Assembly: GCA_964487845.1 (NCBI GenBank)
Contig: CAZASK010000003.1
Coordinates: 1 to 64,000 of the forward strand
Length of the DNA: 64,000 nt
DNA from: CAZASK01 sp964487845
Lineage (GTDB): Bacteria > Chlamydiota > Chlamydiia > Chlamydiales > FEN-1388
Reading direction: 5' to 3'
Below the pieces are notes generated by a model. That model was not told the origin of the DNA. It did no database searches and was given only the letters and a program-made list of their open reading frames with translations. Every line of letters begins with the position of its first letter. Positions within the stretch are counted from its first letter, which is position 1. This document shows positions 16,849 to 25,860 of this stretch, one piece after another. Made by a program: the position numbers and the translations under genes.

Positions 16849-18102
16849 ATGACAAAAAAAGCTCCCAAAGGCCCCCACTGCTCTTTTTGTGGTCGCACAG
16901 AAGATCTTGTTGAAAAATTGATAGCAGGCCCTGATGCATTCATATGTGATCGCTGCGTTCATCTCTGCGCAAACGTCTTAGAAAAAAAGCCGAAGCAGCC
17001 CTTTTCTTTGAAAGTGCTGAAGCCTAGAGAAATCAAAGCAAAGCTCGATGAATATATCATCGGCCAAGAGGCTGCAAAAAAGGTTATCTCCGTAGGTGTT
17101 TATAACCACTACAAGCGCTTGATGGCACAGCAGGCCAATGGAGGCAAAAAGCCAGATGTCGAGTTCAATAAATCAAACGTCTTGCTCTTTGGCCCCACTG
17201 GGTCTGGCAAGACACTCATCGCAAGAACGCTCGCACAGATTCTCGATGTCCCCTTTGCCATCGCCGACGCGACCACTTTAACAGAGGCGGGCTATGTTGG
17301 CGAAGATGTAGAAAATATCATCTTACGTCTTCTGCAAAATGCAGACTATGATGTCGAGCGTGCAGAACGTGGGATTATCTACATTGATGAAATCGATAAA
17401 ATCCATCGCACAACATCGAATGTCTCCATTACTCGTGATGTTTCTGGAGAAGGTGTTCAACAGGCTCTCTTGAAAATTGTAGAAGGGACAACTGCAAACG
17501 TTCCTCCCAAAGGAGGCCGTAAGCATCCTCAACAAGAATATATCCAGATCAACACAGAAAATATCCTCTTCATCATAGGTGGAGCTTTTGTTGGCCTCGA
17601 TACTATTATCGCAAAGCGCCTCGGAAAATCTACTATCGGATTTGGGGCAGATGCCGCTCATCATGTCGATATTCACGAGAAAAGCGCGCTTTTTGCTCGT
17701 GTCGCACCAGAAGACTTCGTACACTTTGGCATGATTCCTGAGTTTGTGGGAAGATTCAACTCGATTGCAAACTGCAACGAGCTCTCAGAAGATAATTTGG
17801 TAGCGATCTTGTCTCAACCCAAAAATGCCCTTGTAAAGCAATTTCAAGCATTATTTGCGATGGAAGGCGTCTCCTTAGAGTTCACTCAAGAAGCCCTTCA
17901 TGCAATAGCGAAAAGAGCTCATAGTGCGGGTACCGGCGCCAGAGCACTCAGGATGATCCTCGAGACGGTGATGCAAGATCTCATGTTTGAAGTTCCAACG
18001 GATGATTCAGTCAGCGAAGTTGTGATCACAAAAGAGGTGATCGAAGAAAACGCGCAGCCGATCGTCCAGCGAGTAGAAAATCGCCATATTCAGGCTTCTT
18101 AA
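16849..18102 (+). CDS. clpX: ATP-dependent Clp protease ATP-binding subunit ClpX
   Basis: AAA+ unfoldase feeding ClpP. Seen: N-terminal zinc-binding domain (CSFCGRTEDL ... CDRCVHLC), Walker A LLFGPTGSGKT, Walker B GIIYIDEIDKI, sensor stretch PEFVGRFNSIANC, and arginine sensor GTGARALRMILE. The frame is open upstream into clpP, but ATG at 16849 gives 417 residues, the normal length, and begins MTKKAPKGPHCSFCGR. GAGGG lies about 13 bases upstream, a rather wide spacing. Last gene of the tig-clpP-clpX operon; a new promoter follows. Confidence 0.97.
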   Translation: MTKKAPKGPHCSFCGRTEDLVEKLIAGPDAFICDRCVHLCANVLEKKPKQPFSLKVLKPREIKAKLDEYIIGQEAAKKVISVGVYNHYKRLMAQQANGGKKPDVEFNKSNVLLFGPTGSGKTLIARTLAQILDVPFAIADATTLTEAGYVGEDVENIILRLLQNADYDVERAERGIIYIDEIDKIHRTTSNVSITRDVSGEGVQQALLKIVEGTTANVPPKGGRKHPQQEYIQINTENILFIIGGAFVGLDTIIAKRLGKSTIGFGADAAHHVDIHEKSALFARVAPEDFVHFGMIPEFVGRFNSIANCNELSEDNLVAILSQPKNALVKQFQALFAMEGVSLEFTQEALHAIAKRAHSAGTGARALRMILETVMQDLMFEVPTDDSVSEVVITKEVIEENAQPIVQRVENRHIQAS

Positions 18103-18135
18103 CCTAAGCCCTCAAGTCTCCCTTCTAGCTCTTCG

Positions 18136-18164
18136 TTGCTATTAAATAAAATATTTATTACAAT
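18136..18164 (+). promoter_or_regulatory. Sigma70/sigma66-like promoter for the translocator cluster
   Basis: TTGCTA (18136-18141) and TACAAT (18159-18164) with a 17-bp A/T-only spacer between them. It is the best promoter match between clpX and the next gene and would give a leader of about 125 nt. Position and spacing are seen; activity is inferred. Confidence 0.6.
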
Positions 18165-18177
18165 GATGTGTAGAGGG

Positions 18178-18204
18178 GAGGAAGTATGTCTCCCTCACTT
18201 CCTC
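18178..18204 (+). promoter_or_regulatory. Leader hairpin in the 5' UTR of the translocator cluster
   Basis: GAGGAAGT (18178-18185) pairs perfectly with ACTTCCTC (18197-18204) across an 11-nt loop and is followed by the T-rich ATTATTTTCTT. It lies within the first ~35 nt of the predicted transcript. Such a structure can protect the 5' end or work as an attenuator. A second inverted pair (CTCGAA near 18217, TTCGAG near 18263) may structure the rest of the leader. Confidence 0.45.
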
Positions 18205-18296
18205 ATTATTTTCTTCTCGAACGAAGTGGCCAAGCTTTTGAAGCGCATCTCAAGCCTCTTTCTTCGAGTGTACCTTAAGGAAAAGGAGAAAACACG

Positions 18297-19559
18297 ATGA
18301 CGCAAACTACTGTCAATTTTGTCTCCAGTGTCGTTTATAGTGGACCAGGGCAGATCACTTCTGTTCTCACTACTCCAAAGGTGTTTGACTTTGAGATATC
18401 TCCGAATGCGCAAGCATATTATCTTGCTCAAATGAACAATATCAGCACAATTGTGGGTGGAACAGCGACAGACCAAGCAAGCCTTGATTCCTTGCTCGAC
18501 TCATTGAAGAATTTGAATACCTGGAGCTCTATGAAGCAGGTCATCAACGGACAGCAAGTTGATGCCACTTCGTTTACTTCATTGGATGCGAGTACTACAC
18601 TCACCACGACCATGGATCGCTACATGGCAGAGCAGCTCGAAAACTTGAACCGCACACTCAGAAGTGCGGGCTTTGAGATCACTAATCCCAATACTACAGA
18701 CCTTTTGAATGCTCTTATCACACTACGTGCGGCACCTTCAGTGTATCAGCTTGATACCACCATCAGCCGTGCTATAAGCGCAGCTATGCAGGCTCGTTTG
18801 ATAGGAAATGCCTTCACACAGTCAGACTCTTTGCAACAGGTCCTCATGGTAGACTATGTATCACGCGGGAATGAGATGCTCTTTAATGAGATGGGTAATT
18901 TGCGAAATGCCATCGACTCAAACCAAACCGTATTAGGATATCTCAACAACCTGCAAGATTTGATGAACCAAAAAGATCCGGAAAAGTTTATTCAACAGCT
19001 AGGCTCTCTATTTGCTGGAGGAAGCAGCTTAAACCTCTCAAATGACAATTATGAAACCTATGAAAAAACAACGTTTAACAAGACTCTAGGAACAAATGCA
19101 AAGTTTGCCGACGCTTCGATTGCGCAATATGTAACCGACCATCCAGGAGCCACTTTTGTAGACGCCTTTAAAGCCAACATCCTGGATCCAAATAGCACAA
19201 CGGGCGCCAACACAATTGCCACAATCGTTGCAAACCTAGATGCTCTGCAAGGAGATATCGCTGCAAAGGGCGGTTCACAAGCAGGCCCTCTTGCACAAGC
19301 CCTTGGTACTATCAAAGCTGACTTACAGCGTATAAATAGCATCCAAACGTGGGTTCAAGATACAGTCTCTGGAGCAGAGGGAGATAACCAAAGACATCTC
19401 AACGATGCCATTGTGGCAGCACAATCCTTTAACGACACACAGCGTGAAGAGCTCAGACGGGTGATGTTCGTGTTTGAAGAGTTTTATAAATCTGCAACGG
19501 CGTTGTTAAGCCGCCTGACACAGATACTTGAAAAAATGGCGTCCTTTATCAGTAGATAA
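18297..19559 (+). CDS. Hydrophilic secreted-type protein of the T3SS translocator cluster
   Basis: 420 residues, no signal peptide or membrane segment, rich in N, T, S and L. Seen: helical stretches ending in NDTQREELRRVMFVFEEFY and a C-terminal helix TQILEKMASFISR. The section NAIDSNQTVLGYLNNLQDL resembles the style of T3SS tip/filament or hydrophilic translocator proteins, but I cannot name a family. It is the first gene after a strong promoter, with AAGGAG ahead of the ATG, and is followed at 19 bp by three paralogous genes and then chaperone, CopB and CopD. The context suggests an extracellular T3SS component; this is inference. Confidence 0.6.
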   Translation: MTQTTVNFVSSVVYSGPGQITSVLTTPKVFDFEISPNAQAYYLAQMNNISTIVGGTATDQASLDSLLDSLKNLNTWSSMKQVINGQQVDATSFTSLDASTTLTTTMDRYMAEQLENLNRTLRSAGFEITNPNTTDLLNALITLRAAPSVYQLDTTISRAISAAMQARLIGNAFTQSDSLQQVLMVDYVSRGNEMLFNEMGNLRNAIDSNQTVLGYLNNLQDLMNQKDPEKFIQQLGSLFAGGSSLNLSNDNYETYEKTTFNKTLGTNAKFADASIAQYVTDHPGATFVDAFKANILDPNSTTGANTIATIVANLDALQGDIAAKGGSQAGPLAQALGTIKADLQRINSIQTWVQDTVSGAEGDNQRHLNDAIVAAQSFNDTQREELRRVMFVFEEFYKSATALLSRLTQILEKMASFISR

Positions 19560-19578
19560 AAGACAAGGAGGCATGAGA

Positions 19579-20589
19579 ATGACTATTCCAGCATCTGGAT
19601 TTTATTCCACGGTCATGGGTTCTTATTTCGGTTATCTTGACGCTCAACAGAAGCAAGATCTGTGGGCCCAGTTTTTGCAAAAAAATGGCCTTACAACAAA
19701 TCCAAGCGATACAGACCCTGCCGCACAAGCTGCATTTATCAGCTACATACAAACGAACTATACCGATAACAACGTCCTTGGGCTATCTCCTGAAGAAGTC
19801 GATAAAAGAAGAATTATGTTTGATGCTTTTTCTATCGTTTTGCGCATGATGACCATGCTACAAAATACGGTCACAGAGCAGTCTCGAACTGTACTATTTT
19901 TAGCAAAGTGGCAAGAGCAATACACCAAGCTCATGGGCCATGTTCCCACCTATGTTGCTCTGCCTACTAATGCGCCAACAATTGATACCATAAACCCTTC
20001 TCGATATACGTTTGGATATAATGACATCTCACTTCAAGATATCGCTGACTATGTCGCATATACTGGCAACTCATTTAATTTATCAGGACGTATATCGGCT
20101 GGCACTACTACAGCTCCGACGATTCCAGTTGTAGAATTTTCAAGGACAGCTGTAACAATCTATAGTATTTTTGGCATCACTTTAGGAACATTCGCAGTAG
20201 ATCCTGCATCTACTCCCGAACAACTTGCTACAAATATCGCTAATGCATTTTATACTCTCTATCAAAACTTTGGCGGTGCTTTACAAAATGTGTTCATCCC
20301 CTGGCGCTTACAGCAGCCTTGGCCACTGGATATGACAGGGCTTTCTGACTCAGTGAAGAAAGATCGTACAGAACTCAACAGCAACGTTGCAAAGTCTCGC
20401 GCTGAAATAAATACAAGAAATCAGACCTTTCTCGAAAATGCTCGTTCGCAAAGACAAATTCTTCGCGACCAATCTAAAGTAGTCGACGACAACTTAAGTC
20501 AAACAAGAGAGGCATTGAACCAGCAGGCGAACCTTCTGAACTCTATTGCAGAGAGCTTGAGAGGGTTGATAAGCGCTATTTGTAAATAG
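19579..20589 (+). CDS. Tandem paralog 1 of a T3SS-linked secreted-type family
   Basis: 336 residues. Begins MTIPASGFYSTVMGSYFG and shares this N-terminal block with the next two genes (FGYLDAQQKQDLWAQFLQK; later TFGYNDISLQDIADYV). The centre (~175-240) is variable and Thr/Ala-rich, and the C-terminus is a heptad-like helix (RQILRDQSKVVDDNLSQTRE onward). This layout, with conserved helical ends and a variable middle, is typical of surface or tip-like proteins. ATG at 19579 is chosen because AAGGAGG lies 7 bases ahead and the same start is used by the paralogs. No known family recognised. Confidence 0.65.
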   Translation: MTIPASGFYSTVMGSYFGYLDAQQKQDLWAQFLQKNGLTTNPSDTDPAAQAAFISYIQTNYTDNNVLGLSPEEVDKRRIMFDAFSIVLRMMTMLQNTVTEQSRTVLFLAKWQEQYTKLMGHVPTYVALPTNAPTIDTINPSRYTFGYNDISLQDIADYVAYTGNSFNLSGRISAGTTTAPTIPVVEFSRTAVTIYSIFGITLGTFAVDPASTPEQLATNIANAFYTLYQNFGGALQNVFIPWRLQQPWPLDMTGLSDSVKKDRTELNSNVAKSRAEINTRNQTFLENARSQRQILRDQSKVVDDNLSQTREALNQQANLLNSIAESLRGLISAICK

Positions 20590-20599
20590 GAGAACAGCA

Positions 20600-21598
20600 A
20601 TGACAATGCCAGTATCCGGTTTCTACAATACAGTGATGGGATCCTATTTTGGCGATTTGAGCCAAAATGAGCAGCAGAAGTTGTGGGATCTTTTTTTACA
20701 AAACAACAACCTCACTACAGCTCCAAGCTCGTCAGATCCCGCCATGCAGGCACAATTTGTCCACTTCGCAATAGGGATGTATGCAAGAGCAAATGAGGTG
20801 CAATCTCAGGTTGCACTTCCACCCACAGAAGTGGCAAAACGAAAAATCTTGAGTGACACGATTGACATTGTGCTCCAGATGCTGAATGTGGTCCAACAAA
20901 CTGTTGGTGAGCAGGCTCAACTCCTCCTATTTGTTGGTAAATGGCAACAAGAATACACCAAGATGATCAGTAGAGTTCCTATTTATCTGCCCTCTCCTGC
21001 AAATACATGGAAGCCAGATGCTACAGACGCTTCTCGGTTCACACTAGGCTTCAATAACATCTCTATCAAGGAAGTGTCTGAGTATGTCGTATCTACAAAC
21101 TCAACTATTCAGCTATCAAATGGCCTTATGACTTTTACTCTCTCTACTAATAGCTGTACATTTAGTAGTGGCTTGATTACGCAGACAACCACGAATACTC
21201 CTACAAGCGATACTTTTGATGCTAAGGTAGCGGCTACCTCTAAAGCATTCTTGGATATCTACAACGACCCATCACTCCAACCAGCTATTACCGCCAACTC
21301 AAATAGCTTCTTTGGAACACCACGTCTTCCTTGGAGATTTGTTGCCATTAATGTCCCTGCTGGAAATGAGGATGCAAGAAAACAAAACGATGCCATTACC
21401 TCAAACCGCGGAGAAGCAAACGCTCGGCTACAAGGAGTCATTGAAAATATCAGATCGAAGAAACAGATATTACAAGATTTATCTGGGTCGTATCAGACGA
21501 CTGTTACTGAATCACGAGAAAAAATAAGTCAGCTGTCTGATCTCTTAACTTCGCTTTTAGAAGCACTTAAAGAGGTAATGCAAGCGATTGCGAAATAG
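20600..21598 (+). CDS. Tandem paralog 2 of a T3SS-linked secreted-type family
   Basis: 332 residues. N-terminus MTMPVSGFYNTVMGSYFG is almost the same as paralog 1; QKLWDLFLQNNNLTTAPSSSDP and TLGFNNISIKEVSEYVVST keep the family frame. The middle (~175-225) is Ser/Thr-rich and unlike its neighbours. The C-terminal coiled helix runs from ENIRSKKQILQDLSGSYQTT to ALKEVMQAIAK. AGGAG lies 8 bases before ATG; the gap to the previous gene is 10 bp, so it is an operon. Confidence 0.65.
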   Translation: MTMPVSGFYNTVMGSYFGDLSQNEQQKLWDLFLQNNNLTTAPSSSDPAMQAQFVHFAIGMYARANEVQSQVALPPTEVAKRKILSDTIDIVLQMLNVVQQTVGEQAQLLLFVGKWQQEYTKMISRVPIYLPSPANTWKPDATDASRFTLGFNNISIKEVSEYVVSTNSTIQLSNGLMTFTLSTNSCTFSSGLITQTTTNTPTSDTFDAKVAATSKAFLDIYNDPSLQPAITANSNSFFGTPRLPWRFVAINVPAGNEDARKQNDAITSNRGEANARLQGVIENIRSKKQILQDLSGSYQTTVTESREKISQLSDLLTSLLEALKEVMQAIAK

Positions 21599-21651
21599 AC
21601 TTCTTATATTTAAAGATATATACGACCAGCAGACGAAGGAGGAAATTGTCT

Positions 21652-22854
21652 ATGTCACTGCCAACAACAGGCCCTTACTCTTCTTTCATGGATTCATTTT
21701 TCGGCTATTTAGACACCGTGGAGCAGCAGGCTTTATGGACTTCTTTTCTTGAGAAAAATAGCCTGACAACAAATCCTGCTGATAGTGATCTTGTCACTCA
21801 AGCAAAGTTTATGAGCTTCGTGCAGTCTACTTACACCGATATGCAACAACTTTCCGTCTCGCCTTCAGAAGCTGTACGACGACACCTGATGTTTTCAGTT
21901 TTTGACATCATCATTTTGCTTATGCAGAAGATGCAAGTTTCGGCTACTGAAGAGGGCGGGCTGATTCGATTTCTTGGAAAGATGCAAGAAGTATACACGC
22001 AGATGATGTCTCGTGTTCCTATCTATATAGGAGGATCTGCAAATAGTGGTCATATCGACTGGACAGACCCAAGTAAATTTACCCTTGGATTTAATGACAT
22101 CACAATGCAAGAACTCCTTCAATTTGTGCTCACGACAGGACAGACAGCAGTATTTGATAGTTATCTTACCACTAATAAAAATGCTAAAACTGGTCTGATT
22201 GTCGTTGAAAATGGGCAAAAAACCTATTTCACCGATATCACTGGATATAGCATCTCCATCACACCTAATCTACAATCAGGAGATATTCATTTTGAACTTA
22301 AAGATCGCACAACAACAGGAAACGGAATCACAGTGCCCACCAGCTGGTATACTGTCGTCGATGGAACTGTCGACACAGGACTTCCTCTCGACAAACAGGT
22401 GAACCAAGCCTTTGACATTCTCAAAGCCCTCAGACCTATCATGGACGAAAAGGCAAATCTACCCACCTCAGCTGTCGCACTTGATGCGGCCACAAATGGA
22501 CAATATGATGCAGCTCAAGTACAGTGGTGGATTAACAACAGACGTGGAAAACTCATCGCTGATAATACCCCCTATATTCCACAAAACAGCCAATTTAACC
22601 TCGTCTATAATCCCCAGTCAAGTGAAGATGACCGCGTAGATCAGAATGCGTCAAGCCAAAAACGAGAGCAGAAAAACTCTGTCCTTCAGCAATATATAGA
22701 AAACCTAAGATCAAAAAGAGAGACCCTTCGCAACCAAAGTGATGGAGTAAACACAATCTTAGAGACTTCGAAACAATCCATTAAGGGATCAGCGGGTATT
22801 TTGAATTCTATTATCCAGCAGATGAAAAACATACTCGACTCTGTGTTTAAATAA
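21652..22854 (+). CDS. Tandem paralog 3 of a T3SS-linked secreted-type family, longest copy
   Basis: 400 residues. Family N-terminus MSLPTTGPYSSFMDSFFG, then TLGFNDITMQELLQFVLTTG; the central variable part (~180-290) is larger than in the other copies and predicted mostly beta (TGLIVVENGQKTYFTD, GDIHFELKDRTTTG). C-terminal helix ENLRSKRETLRNQSDGVN to MKNILDSVFK. ATG at 21652 has AAGGAGG nine bases upstream; a TTG two codons earlier is too close to it. 53 bp separate it from paralog 2. Confidence 0.65.
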   Translation: MSLPTTGPYSSFMDSFFGYLDTVEQQALWTSFLEKNSLTTNPADSDLVTQAKFMSFVQSTYTDMQQLSVSPSEAVRRHLMFSVFDIIILLMQKMQVSATEEGGLIRFLGKMQEVYTQMMSRVPIYIGGSANSGHIDWTDPSKFTLGFNDITMQELLQFVLTTGQTAVFDSYLTTNKNAKTGLIVVENGQKTYFTDITGYSISITPNLQSGDIHFELKDRTTTGNGITVPTSWYTVVDGTVDTGLPLDKQVNQAFDILKALRPIMDEKANLPTSAVALDAATNGQYDAAQVQWWINNRRGKLIADNTPYIPQNSQFNLVYNPQSSEDDRVDQNASSQKREQKNSVLQQYIENLRSKRETLRNQSDGVNTILETSKQSIKGSAGILNSIIQQMKNILDSVFK

Positions 22855-22924
22855 TTTGTATGTGAAAATTAAATTTATCTGTATAGAATGAAGGTATAGC
22901 ATCAGTAACGGAGAGGAAGACTAT

Positions 22925-23551
22925 ATGGATATCAGCTCTTTAGACTTTGATAAAATGGATGTGGATAAAATACAGGACATGCTTCAAAAAATCAACTTCT
23001 CAGCAGGTAAAAAAGCAGAAGAGGCTCTAAAAGTTATGATGGAGGCAGTACTCAAAAAGGGAGTGATGCCAAAACAAGCTTTAAAACTTGGCGACGACAC
23101 CATGGAGGCTATCTATACACAGGGATATAACCTCTACAACCAGGGCCGCTATAAAGAAGCTTCCTATATCTTCAGATTACTGACACTACTCGACTTTACA
23201 ACTCCAAAGTATATCCTTGGTATGGCGGCATCTTTGCATCGCCTGAAAGATTATAAGACAGCAGCGAATCTCTACATGATGTGTGCAGCCCTTGAGCCAA
23301 ATAACCCTCTTCCCCATTTTCATTCAGCTGACTGCTATCTTCAGATGGATGCTATTGAAATTGCACTTTTATCGCTTACGATGGCGATTACAGCTGCTGG
23401 AGAACAACCTCAATATGCGATGGTAAAAGAAAGAGCTTTGCTTTTACGCTCGGGATTAGAAAAAAAAGCACAGGCTCGCGCTGAAGGAAAATTCGAGGAG
23501 CCTGCGAAAGATGAAGAAGTAGCAACGACTCCTCCTGCAGATTTATCCTGA
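22925..23551 (+). CDS. T3SS class II translocator chaperone, LcrH/SycD family
   Basis: Holds the hydrophobic translocators soluble in the cytoplasm until export. 208 residues with three tetratricopeptide-like units (~55-160): YTQGYNLYNQGRYKEASYIF, GMAASLHRLKDYKTAANLYM, FHSADCYLQMDAIEIALLSL. The N-terminal helix and acidic C-terminal tail (KDEEVATTPPADLS) are typical. It lies directly before the CopB-like gene, the same order as lcrH-copB-copD in Chlamydia, so its clients are almost certainly the next two proteins. GGAGAGGA precedes the ATG. Confidence 0.9.
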   Translation: MDISSLDFDKMDVDKIQDMLQKINFSAGKKAEEALKVMMEAVLKKGVMPKQALKLGDDTMEAIYTQGYNLYNQGRYKEASYIFRLLTLLDFTTPKYILGMAASLHRLKDYKTAANLYMMCAALEPNNPLPHFHSADCYLQMDAIEIALLSLTMAITAAGEQPQYAMVKERALLLRSGLEKKAQARAEGKFEEPAKDEEVATTPPADLS

Positions 23552-23601
23552 TCGCTTGATCTGATCGATATAAACCCTCCTTGTTACATTCGGAGGAATG
23601 T

Positions 23602-25794
23602 ATGACTTCAGTAAATACGAATACTAACCCAAGCAATGACCAACCCTACATACCCCAGGGACAGTCTCAGGTACTCTCGAATACTCCTGATACAAATACA
23701 GTACAACCTGGCGCTGGTGGTGGTGGGGCGACAGTTGTTGTCCCTCGAGATACTCTTATTCAAAATGTACCTCCTGGCTTACAAAATACCACAGGAACGA
23801 GCGTCACAGCTCCTGAAATTACACCTAATGCACCTCTTTTAGTTCCTGGCGCGCTTACCTTTGGCTCAGAGCCGCTGCTTGGTGGACAGCTACAAGAATT
23901 TATAAATAGCTTCATCCCCTCTATGATGTCGTTTTTTGGTGTGCAACAAGCTCCTCAGCAAAACCAAGAAGATCCCACCCTTGTGCTACCTGGAGGCGTT
24001 GTAGTCACGAATGAACAGCCGACAACCACTCGATCTTCCTCGACAACTAGCGTACAAACAGAATCAACGACATCTACTAACACAGCTACTGCACAAGTGA
24101 CAGACGAAGACCTTCAAGTTGTCTCGCAGCTGTATTCCACAACAGAAGAAACAGTCTACAACCAGCTCTGTGTGAGTGTTGGCTGTGATCCAAATGGAGC
24201 AAGTTCTCTTAATACAGCTCTTCAGTCGATAGCTCGTGATATGGCTGCCAAAAACCATGATGGCGGAGTTTCCGATCTCGACTCTACTTCTGCTGACAAA
24301 GTACTTGCTGCCTTAAAGAGCTGCTATGCTGGCAATGATCCCGAAGTACTGAAGGCTCTAGGAGCTATCTGCGACCAACTTGTTGCCATCAATGTTCACT
24401 TCGACAAAGACTTGAGCTCTACAAATGCGGATGTGATAGAGCGAGCGTTGAAAGCAAGAGTAGACATAACCTCTTCATCGCTCTCTCAAGAAGATCGAGC
24501 TGGAATGGTAGATGCCCTCAAGCTCTTGGCTCAGGCTCTTGCCTTTTTGAACGATTTACGTGCAAAGTGCCTTTCTATGGAAGGCGAGCTCACAACAAAA
24601 GAGGGGAGGGCCAAGTTAGCACAACTCAAAGATATGACAGACAATGCTCTGCGTGGCTTTGAAAAAGGGATGAAAGAGATAGAAACCAATACCAAGAAGA
24701 TGCATCAGCAGCTTGCGATGCAGCGGCTCATGAAGATCTTAGGCCCTATCATCATGATCTTCATCGCAATCATCACAGTCATTTTAACTGTATTTGGTGG
24801 CGGTGCAGGATCTGCGCTCGGTGTTGGCTTAATAGCAGCTACGATCGCTATGGCAGCCTTTTCTGTGGCAGACTCTATTGGCAACGTGTTGGACAAGATG
24901 TGCGATGCTCTGCATATCAAAGATCAAGCTCTTCGTGCACTTCTCAAGATGGCCGTCATGCTAGTCATGGTGGTAGCAACAGGTGGCGTAGGCATGGTAG
25001 CTGCTGCTGCAAATATGGCAGGACAACTTTCTGTGAATTTAGTTTCCAACATCACGAAGGCTGTAGTCTTGGGTGTAATAGGCCTTGGCATGAACTGCCT
25101 ATTTTCGAGCGGTGTCTTGACAGCTGCTTTCACAAAGCTTTTAAAAGCATGCGGACTCAGCGAAGAAAAAGCAGCTCTTGGAGCGATGATTATCACCTTT
25201 ATCATCATGATTGCAATGCTTGTTGCCATGCTTGGTGCTGCAGCATCTGGAGGCGCAAAAGCTGCGGGTCAAGCTGGAAATCTCGCGAAGCAAGGAGATG
25301 ACGTTGTCCTTGAAGAGGTAGAGACAGCAACTAAAACTGGCGGTCAGCAAGCATCGACTGCAGTGAAGACGGGAGCAACAGGAATAGACCAAACACTTGA
25401 CAGCACCGTGGGACAAAGTTCACTCGCCAGAACAATCATGAATATTGGCCGCAGCATGAAAGAGGAATTTTCAGATCCTGTCAACTACTTAAACTTCATG
25501 CGCATACTCGCTTCAGCATCACAAGTTGCCTCTAACGTTGTGACTGCAAAATCAGAGATCGAACAAGGACTACTGAGCAAGCAACAAGCGAAACTCGAAA
25601 AGCAAATTGCAGAACTGAATGCGATGATGAGTTATTTGAAAACACTCTTGCCTGGATTTGACTCGAGCATCCAAAAACTCAATGAGGACACAAAAGAGTT
25701 TGCAAACGAGACAAATAAAATGATGGAATTTTTCGCACAATTTATTTCCGGTTTAAGCCAGGCGACGAATCAGGCTACAAATAGAGGCGTGTAG
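23602..25794 (+). CDS. copB: T3SS major translocator, CopB/YopB family (SctE)
   Basis: Pore-forming hydrophobic translocator inserted in the host membrane. 730 residues. N-terminal ~150 residues are Pro/Thr/Gln-rich and disordered; a helical part follows; a large hydrophobic region at ~380-560 holds several membrane segments (IIMIFIAIITVILTVFGGGA, LKMAVMLVMVVATGGVGMVA, MIITFIIMIAMLVAMLGAAA). The C-terminus is coiled coil (KQQAKLEKQIAELNAMMSYL). ATG at 23602 is supported by GGAGG at 23592-23596. The chaperone gene is directly upstream and CopD downstream. Longer than Chlamydia CopB (about 490) mainly through the N-terminal tail. Confidence 0.87.
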   Translation: MTSVNTNTNPSNDQPYIPQGQSQVLSNTPDTNTVQPGAGGGGATVVVPRDTLIQNVPPGLQNTTGTSVTAPEITPNAPLLVPGALTFGSEPLLGGQLQEFINSFIPSMMSFFGVQQAPQQNQEDPTLVLPGGVVVTNEQPTTTRSSSTTSVQTESTTSTNTATAQVTDEDLQVVSQLYSTTEETVYNQLCVSVGCDPNGASSLNTALQSIARDMAAKNHDGGVSDLDSTSADKVLAALKSCYAGNDPEVLKALGAICDQLVAINVHFDKDLSSTNADVIERALKARVDITSSSLSQEDRAGMVDALKLLAQALAFLNDLRAKCLSMEGELTTKEGRAKLAQLKDMTDNALRGFEKGMKEIETNTKKMHQQLAMQRLMKILGPIIMIFIAIITVILTVFGGGAGSALGVGLIAATIAMAAFSVADSIGNVLDKMCDALHIKDQALRALLKMAVMLVMVVATGGVGMVAAAANMAGQLSVNLVSNITKAVVLGVIGLGMNCLFSSGVLTAAFTKLLKACGLSEEKAALGAMIITFIIMIAMLVAMLGAAASGGAKAAGQAGNLAKQGDDVVLEEVETATKTGGQQASTAVKTGATGIDQTLDSTVGQSSLARTIMNIGRSMKEEFSDPVNYLNFMRILASASQVASNVVTAKSEIEQGLLSKQQAKLEKQIAELNAMMSYLKTLLPGFDSSIQKLNEDTKEFANETNKMMEFFAQFISGLSQATNQATNRGV

Positions 25795-25808
25795 CCACAT
25801 AAATGAAT

Positions 25809-25835
25809 CTTATCTGGTAAAACGAACCAGATAAG
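25809..25835 (+). promoter_or_regulatory. Strong hairpin between copB and copD
   Basis: CTTATCTGGT (25809-25818) pairs perfectly with ACCAGATAAG (25826-25835) over a 7-nt loop. No T-run follows, so it is unlikely to be a full terminator; it could protect the copB mRNA 3' end or set the copB:copD ratio. A GGAG for copD follows. Confidence 0.5.
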
Positions 25836-25860
25836 CGTACCGAATAAGGAGATTCACAAT

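Noticed and set aside
24900..25301. 133-codon frame inside copB, rich in Cys, Ser and Arg
   Set aside because: Out-of-frame reading of the hydrophobic part of copB; composition is a by-product of Ala/Gly/Val codons.
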